A DNA stretch of 64,000 nt, from NCBI GenBank assembly GCA_017477425.1, contig JAFUVT010000014.1, positions 1-64,000 on the forward strand. The letters run 5' to 3'. Source of the DNA: Bacteroidales bacterium. Its GTDB lineage: Bacteria; Bacteroidota; Bacteroidia; Bacteroidales; F082. Below, one piece after another: positions 30,776 through 37,998 of this stretch (position 1 is the stretch's first letter; every line of letters begins with the position of its first letter). The position numbers were made by a program, and so were the translations under genes. Below the pieces are notes generated by a model that ran no database searches, was not told the DNA's origin, and worked only from the letters and a program-made list of their open reading frames with translations.

Positions 30776-31891
30776 TCAAATCTCTTTCTTATACGCTCTT
30801 CGGCGCATGAACGGGACGGTTTTGTACTCACCGAAAAGCGACTGAACCTTGTAGTTCTCTTCCAATTGCGGATTCATGATGATGGTGCCGATGCCGCGCC
30901 TGATGCAATTCTCATGCAGGTATTTGAACAGCAACACGGGTATTCCACATTGCTGATATTCAGGCATAACGCCCATAATCAAGGCCTCGAGGGTGTCGTT
31001 TTTCTTCAAAGCCTTAAGGATATTGACGAAACCGAAGGGGAACAAGCGTCCGTTGCTTTTCTTCACGGCCTTGGAGAGTGAGGGCACACAGAAAAGGAAG
31101 CCCACAGGCTTGTCTTGATCGTTGACGGCCACAGCCACAAAGTCCTTGTCCAAAATGGGCACGTAGGTCTTCAGGTAGGCCGCAATCTGCTTGTCGGTCA
31201 AAGGCGAGAAGCCGTGCAACGGGGCGAAGGCCTCGTTGTACATATGGAAAATCTCCATGCCATAGCGCTTGCCCATCTCCTTCATGCTCTTGGGTTGAAC
31301 GACGTGCACCTTAAAACGCTCTTCAATCAGATGGGTAAATTGGAACATCTGGGGCAGTTCCTTGCTCACCTCAAGCGTGCGCTGCGTCCAGTCGACATCT
31401 TTGACGAAGCCCATCTTTTCGAGCATGGTGCCATAATACGGAAAGTTGTAGAGACAGGTGAATGGGCTGAGATGCTCAAAACCTTCAACGAGCAAGCCCT
31501 CCTTGTCCATGTCGGTGAAGCCCCACGGGCCGTGCATCTCGGTACGTCCGCGCTGTTTGCCCCACGCCACCACGGTGTCGATCAGGGCATGAAGCACTTC
31601 CTCGTCCTCGATGAAGTCAAGCCAACCGAAGCGGACGATGTTCTTTGCATCGTCAGCCTTATGGTTGATGATGGCGGCCACACGTCCGACGATTTCCTCG
31701 CCACGATAGGCCAAGAAACAATCGGCTTCGCAAAACTCATAGGCACCATTTTTCTCGGGATTGAAGGTATCGTATTCGTCGCCTTCAAGGGCGGGCACCC
31801 AATTCTCGCAGTTCTTGTAGAGTTTGAGGGGAAAAGCCACAAACTGTTTCATCTGCTTGTGGCTTTCCACCTTCTTGATTGTAATGGACAT
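30776..31891 (-). CDS. GNAT-fold N-acyltransferase (YghO-like; candidate ceramide synthase)
   Basis: 371 residues. The N-terminal region (MKQFVAFPLKLYKNCENWVP, residues 14-33), the FLAYRGEEIVGRVAAIINH block and the GPWGFTDMDKEGLLVEGFEH stretch match the large GNAT/YghO-like family. Caulobacter bacterial ceramide synthase belongs to this general group, to my knowledge. The C-terminal GNAT domain has ALIMGVMPEYQQCGIPVLLF as its acyl-carrier loop. The gene lies 2 bases after an acyl carrier protein and follows an acyl ligase, so it probably transfers an acyl chain from ACP to an amine. Confidence 0.82.
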   Translation of the reverse strand: MSITIKKVESHKQMKQFVAFPLKLYKNCENWVPALEGDEYDTFNPEKNGAYEFCEADCFLAYRGEEIVGRVAAIINHKADDAKNIVRFGWLDFIEDEEVLHALIDTVVAWGKQRGRTEMHGPWGFTDMDKEGLLVEGFEHLSPFTCLYNFPYYGTMLEKMGFVKDVDWTQRTLEVSKELPQMFQFTHLIEERFKVHVVQPKSMKEMGKRYGMEIFHMYNEAFAPLHGFSPLTDKQIAAYLKTYVPILDKDFVAVAVNDQDKPVGFLFCVPSLSKAVKKSNGRLFPFGFVNILKALKKNDTLEALIMGVMPEYQQCGIPVLLFKYLHENCIRRGIGTIIMNPQLEENYKVQSLFGEYKTVPFMRRRAYKKEI

Positions 31892-31893
31892 AG

Positions 31894-32136
31894 TTATAGT
31901 GTTGTGTGTGTTTCGACGTAATCGAGCACCTCCCCTACTGTGGTGAACTTGGGCGTGCCTTCAAACTTGAATTGGAATTTGGTCTCGATGGCCAAACTCA
32001 AGAGCAAGATGGTCAGCGAGTCAAGGCCCAAGTCTCGAACCAGTTGTGATTCATCGGTGACCAAATCCAAGTCCATCGAGGGCTTGATTACCTTCAGGAT
32101 TTCTTTCAATCCGTCCAATATGGTTTCTCTTTGCAT
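31894..32136 (-). CDS. Acyl carrier protein
   Basis: 80 residues, a four-helix ACP. The phosphopantetheine site is Ser40 in LGLDSLT. The chain has a long first helix and an acidic-to-neutral helix 2 (SLTILLLSLAIETKF), typical of specialised ACPs rather than the housekeeping one. It sits between the acyl ligase (6-base gap) and the GNAT acyltransferase (2-base gap), so the three act together: the ligase loads the ACP and the acyltransferase unloads it. It needs a phosphopantetheinyl transferase that is not in this window. Confidence 0.93.
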   Translation of the reverse strand: MQRETILDGLKEILKVIKPSMDLDLVTDESQLVRDLGLDSLTILLLSLAIETKFQFKFEGTPKFTTVGEVLDYVETHTTL

Positions 32137-32142
32137 AGCGGC

Positions 32143-33630
32143 TTAATTTCTTGATACTTTCATGGCTCCAGTACGCTTGAAGTCCTCCTTGCGCACGGTG
32201 ATTTTGCTGACTTGATGGGTGGTGGGCAACGTGGCGTTGACTTTGCCGACCAAGTCCTTGAAATAGGCTTCCACCTCTTCCCACGGTGTGTCGCCGAAAT
32301 CGTCGATGCGCGGATAGATCTCGATGGCAATCACGCCGCGACCATCCACCTCTTCTTCCTTGACAAGGCAGTCGCGGAGCTTCGGGTCTTGGTAGAAAGG
32401 CTCCTCGATGCTTTCGGGGCTGACGTTTTCGCCATTGGCGAGAATGATAAGGTTCTTGATACGACCCACAATATACATGTAACCTTCTTCGTCGAAGCGC
32501 ACCAAGTCGCCAGTCTTCAGCCAGCCATCTTCGGTCATCACCTCAGCTGTCTTCTCAGGATCGCCGTAATAGCCGAGGAAGAGGTTGTCGCCCTTGATCC
32601 ACAGCTCGCCGTCGACTACCTTCAGCTCTTGCTCGGGATACACCTTACCGACCGACGTGGGTCTTTCCTTCACATCGACGTTACCCGTGGTCAGGTTGGC
32701 CGTCTCAGTCATGCCGTAGCCTTCAAAGAGGCTGATGCCCAACTCGTCAAACTCTTTGATGAGTTTAGGAGGCACGTTGGCAGCGCCCGAGATGATGAAC
32801 TTCAAGTTGCCCCCAAGGAAGGGCTTGCCGTACAACTTGACCAGACCCAAAAGGATCTCGCAAATGCCAGGAACAGCCACCAAGCATGTAGGCTTGATGA
32901 CGGGGAATTTGGTGATGGTTTCCTTGGTGTTGGATGCGGCATACCATGCACCACCTTCGTGAAGCACCGACAAGGTGCTGCGAATCAGGCCAAACACATG
33001 GCTGAGAGGCAACACGCAGGCATAACGATGGTGGCCAAGCTGTGAGCCAGGGGCATAAACGCCGTTCAACGCGCCGCGCATCAGGGCTCGATGCGGCAAG
33101 ACAGCGCCTTTGGGCGCACCCGTAGTGCCACCCGTGAAGAAGATGGCAGCGGCATCGTCCTTGTCGACCACGGCGACAGGAGCCTTCTGTTCGGCGCAAT
33201 CGGTGATGGCAACGGCCTTGCAGGGCACGCCAGCGACGGCTTCGGCAAAGTCCTTGCCATAGGCGATGACCTTCACGCCAAACTTCATGCAGCAACCCAC
33301 AATGGCTTGCGGTGGAAGCTGTGCCGGCAGGTTGATGGCTACATACCCCGCAGAAGTAACAGCCAGAAACATCTCAACGGCATCAACCGTAGTGTTGTCC
33401 AAGATGGCTACTTTGTCGCCTTTTTGCAGGCCAAACGAATTGAGCAAAGCGCGTTTGCGGGCAATGGTCTCGCAGACTTCTTTATAATTGTAAGTGTTCA
33501 CCGTGTCGGAAAGACAGGGCAAATCCGACCACTTCTGTTCAATCCAAGTCACAAACTCGGGAAGGGTCGGGATGTAGTGCAACTGCGCGAGTTCCTCGGC
33601 AGGAAGCATACTTTTGAAATAATCTTGCAT
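32143..33630 (-). CDS. AMP-forming acyl-CoA/acyl-ACP ligase
   Basis: 495 residues, ANL superfamily. FTGGTTGAPKGAVLPH (P-loop, near 168-183), EGYGMTE (near 317-323), GWLKTGDLVRFDEEGYMYIVG (adenylate-binding hinge) and the C-terminal catalytic Lys in TGAMKVSRN are all visible. It activates a fatty acid with ATP and most likely passes it to the ACP encoded directly downstream. ATG 33630 follows the -7 element at 33670; an in-frame ATG at 33699 precedes it. It is the first gene of the three-gene operon. Confidence 0.92.
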   Translation of the reverse strand: MQDYFKSMLPAEELAQLHYIPTLPEFVTWIEQKWSDLPCLSDTVNTYNYKEVCETIARKRALLNSFGLQKGDKVAILDNTTVDAVEMFLAVTSAGYVAINLPAQLPPQAIVGCCMKFGVKVIAYGKDFAEAVAGVPCKAVAITDCAEQKAPVAVVDKDDAAAIFFTGGTTGAPKGAVLPHRALMRGALNGVYAPGSQLGHHRYACVLPLSHVFGLIRSTLSVLHEGGAWYAASNTKETITKFPVIKPTCLVAVPGICEILLGLVKLYGKPFLGGNLKFIISGAANVPPKLIKEFDELGISLFEGYGMTETANLTTGNVDVKERPTSVGKVYPEQELKVVDGELWIKGDNLFLGYYGDPEKTAEVMTEDGWLKTGDLVRFDEEGYMYIVGRIKNLIILANGENVSPESIEEPFYQDPKLRDCLVKEEEVDGRGVIAIEIYPRIDDFGDTPWEEVEAYFKDLVGKVNATLPTTHQVSKITVRKEDFKRTGAMKVSRN

Positions 33631-33669
33631 AGTAATAGAATTTGTCGTTTTCAACAAAAATTGAAGCGG

Positions 33670-33677
33670 CAAAGATA
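33670..33677 (-). promoter_or_regulatory. -7 promoter element of the acyl ligase/ACP/GNAT operon
   Basis: Reads TATCTTTG leftward, 39 bases before ATG 33630. It excludes the in-frame start at 33699. Confidence 0.65.
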
Positions 33678-33721
33678 GGGAAAATCGTTTTTCCTTCAAA
33701 ATAAAATGTCCAAGAAGTGTT

Positions 33722-34822
33722 TTATTTGGCCACGATTACCTTAGCGGTTCCGCTCTCTCTTTTGACGAAATAGACGCCTTCGGGCATTCCACTGAGATCG
33801 ATGCAGGCCGTACCGGACTGAACCTCTTGCCTGACGACCACACGTCCTTGTACGTCGATCACCTCGACAGTCGAAGTTTCCTCCACTTCCATGTTGAACA
33901 CTCCTTGGGTCGGATTGGGCCAAATGTTGAGGCGGCCTGTTGGGATTTCTGTGACGCCATCGTCGATGACTTTCCGAGTGAAGAATTCATGGATGAGGTT
34001 CATGTAGCTGGCGTCGTATTGGGCGTCGCTGTGGTACCATGTGTGGGTACCGCCCACGACCTTGATGTGCTCTAACTCGGTGCCGCAGTCGTATGTGTAG
34101 CGGATGAACCGCAGCCCATCATTGTGTGTGTCGGGCAACGTGTCTATTTCGGGTTCACCATCACAGCTGTTGGCATTTTGCCAGTATTCGAGTATGGCTT
34201 CAACGCTGAGTCCGAGCGTGCCGCCAAACACTTGCGAAGTGCCGTCGTAATTGACTACATTGTCGCTCGTGCCGTGGATGTGAAGCATCCTAACGGGAGA
34301 CACTGGGTTCAACTCGCTCATCGCGAAGGTGATAAGACCGCTGACGGGGGCGCAACCTGCGATGCGGTCGCCATGTTCAATGGCCATACGGTGGGTCATG
34401 AAGCCTCCCATTGAGAAGCCAGTGAAGAAAACGCTATCGAGGTTGATGTGGTAAGGTTCGGCCAATGAGTCAACCAAAGCCATCAGGAAGCCCGAATCAT
34501 CGATGTTGCTGCTCATCATGCCAGCATTCCACATCGTGAACCCCGACTGTGGCAAAGCTTGTGGCACCAGGATGACCCAACCGAAGTCCTCGGCAATCTG
34601 TTGGAAGTTGTACTCGCTGTCGACGCGTGTAATGTTGTCGCCCAATCCGTGCAAGAAAAACAATACTGGGACAGGCTTCTCCACCCCCTGAGGTGCCCTA
34701 ACGAGGTATTCTCGGTTAGTGCCTTGCCAAGGGAAAGTCTGGATTTGGGCAAACAAAGTGCCGCAGATAGAAAACAGTGCCATTATCGCACCGAACTTAA
34801 AGAGTCTGGTAGCTTTCATCAT
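33722..34822 (-). CDS. Secreted esterase (PHB-depolymerase/LpqC-like) with T9SS type A tail
   Basis: 366 residues. A signal peptide ending LFAQ. The esterase domain has FFLHGLGDN, the nucleophile elbow GFSMGGFMTH near 141-150, the acid in HIHGTSDNVVNY and the His in VGGTHTWYH, as in CE1-type feruloyl esterase/PHB depolymerase relatives. The last ~70 residues are a textbook type IX sorting domain: IWPNPTQGVFNMEV, VIDVQGRVV, then GMPEGVYFVK and TAKVIVAK. So it is exported through the outer membrane by T9SS. It likely attacks plant-derived ester links. Start: MM at 34822/34819, after the -7 at 34845. Confidence 0.9.
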   Translation of the reverse strand: MMKATRLFKFGAIMALFSICGTLFAQIQTFPWQGTNREYLVRAPQGVEKPVPVLFFLHGLGDNITRVDSEYNFQQIAEDFGWVILVPQALPQSGFTMWNAGMMSSNIDDSGFLMALVDSLAEPYHINLDSVFFTGFSMGGFMTHRMAIEHGDRIAGCAPVSGLITFAMSELNPVSPVRMLHIHGTSDNVVNYDGTSQVFGGTLGLSVEAILEYWQNANSCDGEPEIDTLPDTHNDGLRFIRYTYDCGTELEHIKVVGGTHTWYHSDAQYDASYMNLIHEFFTRKVIDDGVTEIPTGRLNIWPNPTQGVFNMEVEETSTVEVIDVQGRVVVRQEVQSGTACIDLSGMPEGVYFVKRESGTAKVIVAK

Positions 34823-34844
34823 AGTTGGTTTATAATTATCGTTG

Positions 34845-34852
34845 CAAAAATA
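34845..34852 (-). promoter_or_regulatory. -7 promoter element of the T9SS esterase
   Basis: Reads TATTTTTG leftward, 22 bases before ATG 34822. Confidence 0.6.
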
Positions 34853-34947
34853 AGGATTTTCAAATAATGTTTTTACAGAGTGGAATATTTGTACGACAAT
34901 TCGTAGCAATAATCAAGAAATCTTTTCCTTCATTGAGATATTTACCG

Positions 34948-34955
34948 TACTTTTG
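34948..34955 (+). promoter_or_regulatory. -7 promoter element of the M16 protease
   Basis: TACTTTTG, 55 bases before ATG 35011. An in-frame ATG at 34825 lies upstream of it and is rejected. Confidence 0.6.
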
Positions 34956-35010
34956 CCAAATCAAATTCATTTGGTCAGCCGACAACAATCTAACAATTAA
35001 ATATCTAAAA

Positions 35011-37944
35011 ATGAAAAGATTACAAAAAAGCAGAAAGGTCGTACTGCTATTGGGTACGGCATTGCTTTTGCTTGTTTCGTCATGCACGAAGAAGCAAGAA
35101 AGCAAGTACAAATTTGAGACGGTGAAGGGCGACCCCACCGAGACACGCATCTACACGCTCGACAACGGACTGAAAGTCTACCTGAGCGTCAACCAAGAGG
35201 AGCCGCGCATCCAAACCTACATCGCCGTGCGCACCGGCTCGAAGAACGACCCCGCCGAAACGACGGGCTTGGCCCACTACCTTGAGCATCTGATGTTCAA
35301 GGGCACGGACAAATACGGCACCACCGATGCCGAAGCCGAGAAGCCATTCCTTGACGACATCGAGGCACGTTACGAGAAATACCGCACCCTGACCGACCCC
35401 GAGGAACGCCGCATCGCCTACCATGAAATCGACTCGGTGAGCCAGCTGGCCGCCCAGTATTTCATCCCCAACGAGTACGACAAACTGATGTCGGCCATCG
35501 GCGCGGAAGGCACCAACGCCTACACCTCCAACGACGTGACTTGCTACACCGAGGACATCCCGTCCAACGAAGTCGAGAACTGGGCCAAGATCCAGGCCGA
35601 CCGTTTCATAAATATGGTCATCCGTGGTTTCCACACCGAGCTGGAAGCCGTGTATGAGGAATACAACATCGGCATCGCGCAGGACAGCCGCAAGTCGTGG
35701 GAAGCCCTGAGCGCCATGCTCTTCCCCACCCACCCCTACGGCACGCAGACCACCATCGGCACGCAGGATCACTTGAAGAATCCTTCGATTGTCAACATCA
35801 AGAACTACTTCAACAAGTGGTATCGCCCGAACAACGTGGCCATCTGCATGGCTGGCGACTTCAATCCCGACGAGGTGATTGCCATCATCGACAAGTATTT
35901 CGGCGAATGGCAGCCTGGCGAGGATGTGAAGCAACCTGAATTTGCCGCTTTGGCTCCCATCACTGCGCCTCGCGACACCACCGTCTACGGCCTCGAAGCC
36001 GAGAATGTGTGGCTGGGCTGGCGTTTCGACCGTGGCAACTCGCTGCAAAACGATACGTTGAACCTCATCGGCGAAATGTTGAACAACGGCACCGCCGGCC
36101 TCATCGACCTCGACATCAACCAACAGATGAAGATGTTGGGCGCCTGGGCGGGCTCACAAACCCTCCGCGACTATTCCAGCTTCATTATGGGCGGCACGCC
36201 AAGACCTGGACAAAGCCTTGAGGAAGCCAAGGATTTGCTGCTGTCGGAAGTCGAAAAGCTGAAGAGCGGCGACTTCTCCGACGACCTGTTGCCTTCCGTC
36301 GTGAACAACAACAAGCTCGACTATTACAACTCCTTGGAAAGCAACATGGCTCGCGCCAACATGTTCGTCGACACCTATATTAATGAGGTGCCGTGGAGTC
36401 AGCAAGTCGGCTATCTCGACCGCATTTCCAACATCACCAAGGAACAGATTGTGGCCTTTGCCAACAAGCATTTCAACGACAACTATGTGGTGGTCTACAA
36501 GCGCCAAGGCGTGGACGAAAACCAAAAGAAAATCGACAAACCGGCCATCACACCCATCCCGACCAACCGCGACCTCGTGAGCGACTTCGTGAAGGAAGTG
36601 CAAGAGACTGAAGTGCAACCCATCCAGCCCCGTTTCGTCGACTTCAAGAAAGACCTGACCTTTGGCAAGACCGAGGCCAACCTGCCTTATATCTATGTCT
36701 ATAACAAGGAAAACGGCCGTTTCGTCCTTTCGTTCCGCTACGACTTTGGCAAGGATGCCGAACTGAAATACGACTATGCCGCCGATTATCTGGATTATCT
36801 CGGCACCGACAAGCTTAGCAACGAGCAAATCAAGCAGCAGTTCTACAAACTGGCATGCGAATACCGTATCATGGTGGGCGATCGTAGCATCAATGTCAAC
36901 TTGAGTGGTTTGAGCGAGAACATGCCCGAGGCCTTGGCTTTGCTTGAAGACATTTTGGAAAACGCCCAAGTCGACCAAGAAGCCTGGCAGATGTACGTCC
37001 AAATGACGATGCAAGCCCGCGACAATGCCAAGACGAACCAGAACCGCAACTTCAGCGCTTTGGTGAACTACGGACTCTATGGCCCCTACAACGCCAGCCG
37101 CAACATCCTTTCCAACAACCAGCTGCAGCAGCAAGACCCGCAGGAACTCCTCGATCTGATGAAGAACCTCAAGAACTATGAGCACACCGTCCTTTACTAT
37201 GGCCCAATGAGCGAGCAGGAAATGGCACAAGCCGTCACCGAGAACCACAAGACCTTGGCCGAGTTGCAAGCTGTTCCCGAAGGCAAGCACTACGAGCTGC
37301 AAGCCACGCCTGAGAACGAAATCCTCATTGCCCCTTACGATGCCAAGAACATCTATATGCGCATGATCCACAACGAGGAGCGTGAATGGAATCCTGACGA
37401 GGCCGCAGTGAAGGCTTTGTTCAACGAATACTACGGCGGCGGCATGAACACCATCGTGTTCCAAGAGATGCGTGAAGCTCGCGGTTTGGCCTACAACGCC
37501 TATGCCGCCTACATGACGCCCAGCTATAAGGAACAGCCCGAGTACTTCTTCACCCACATCATCACGCAAAACGACAAGATGATGGACTGCGTGAAGCACT
37601 TCCTCGAAATCCTTGACGAGATGCCGCAAAGCGAACAGGCCTTTGGCATCGCCAAAGAAGCCCTCACCAAGCGTCTGGCCAGTCAGCGCACCACCAAGTT
37701 CGGTCTCATCAACGCCTGGCTGACAGCCCAACAGCGTGGCATCGACTACGACCTCAACGAGCGCATCTACAACGCCTTGCCCAACATCACCTTGCAGGAC
37801 ATCGTGAAGTTTGAGCAAGAGCAGATGGCCAACAAGCCCTACCGCTATGTCATCCTCGGCGACGAGAAGGAACTCGACATGAAGGGCCTGCAAGAGTTTG
37901 GTCCCATCAAGCGCGTGAGCACGGAAGAAATCTTTGGGTATTGA
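35011..37944 (+). CDS. M16-family zinc peptidase lipoprotein
   Basis: 977 residues. A lipoprotein signal (LLLVSSC). The inverted zinc site HxxEH is HYLEHLMFKGT near residues 88-98, with the third Glu in ELEAVYEEYNIG ~75 residues later. The remaining ~700 residues contain the other M16 domains; the C-terminal copy begins near 570 (ANLPYIYVYNKENGR) and has no zinc site, as usual for full-length pitrilysin-like proteins. It sits in the envelope and degrades peptides or precursors. It stands alone and ends at the strong bidirectional terminator at 37955. Confidence 0.93.
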   Translation: MKRLQKSRKVVLLLGTALLLLVSSCTKKQESKYKFETVKGDPTETRIYTLDNGLKVYLSVNQEEPRIQTYIAVRTGSKNDPAETTGLAHYLEHLMFKGTDKYGTTDAEAEKPFLDDIEARYEKYRTLTDPEERRIAYHEIDSVSQLAAQYFIPNEYDKLMSAIGAEGTNAYTSNDVTCYTEDIPSNEVENWAKIQADRFINMVIRGFHTELEAVYEEYNIGIAQDSRKSWEALSAMLFPTHPYGTQTTIGTQDHLKNPSIVNIKNYFNKWYRPNNVAICMAGDFNPDEVIAIIDKYFGEWQPGEDVKQPEFAALAPITAPRDTTVYGLEAENVWLGWRFDRGNSLQNDTLNLIGEMLNNGTAGLIDLDINQQMKMLGAWAGSQTLRDYSSFIMGGTPRPGQSLEEAKDLLLSEVEKLKSGDFSDDLLPSVVNNNKLDYYNSLESNMARANMFVDTYINEVPWSQQVGYLDRISNITKEQIVAFANKHFNDNYVVVYKRQGVDENQKKIDKPAITPIPTNRDLVSDFVKEVQETEVQPIQPRFVDFKKDLTFGKTEANLPYIYVYNKENGRFVLSFRYDFGKDAELKYDYAADYLDYLGTDKLSNEQIKQQFYKLACEYRIMVGDRSINVNLSGLSENMPEALALLEDILENAQVDQEAWQMYVQMTMQARDNAKTNQNRNFSALVNYGLYGPYNASRNILSNNQLQQQDPQELLDLMKNLKNYEHTVLYYGPMSEQEMAQAVTENHKTLAELQAVPEGKHYELQATPENEILIAPYDAKNIYMRMIHNEEREWNPDEAAVKALFNEYYGGGMNTIVFQEMREARGLAYNAYAAYMTPSYKEQPEYFFTHIITQNDKMMDCVKHFLEILDEMPQSEQAFGIAKEALTKRLASQRTTKFGLINAWLTAQQRGIDYDLNERIYNALPNITLQDIVKFEQEQMANKPYRYVILGDEKELDMKGLQEFGPIKRVSTEEIFGY

Positions 37945-37954
37945 TTTCTGAATG

Positions 37955-37998
37955 AATAAAAAAAGAGGCTGAGCTTACGCTCAGCCTCTTTTTTTATT
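37955..37998. terminator. Bidirectional terminator between M16 protease and outer-membrane barrel
   Basis: A perfect 20-base palindrome: AATAAAAAAAGAGGCTGAGC, loop TTAC, then the exact complement. A and T runs on both sides serve both converging genes. The stop codon of the leftward gene (37994-37996) lies within the T run. Confidence 0.93.

Noticed and set aside
36154-37893. A 579-codon open frame on the - strand
   Set aside because: It lies fully inside the M16 protease on the opposite strand and has shadow composition (V/L/H-rich), with no promoter.
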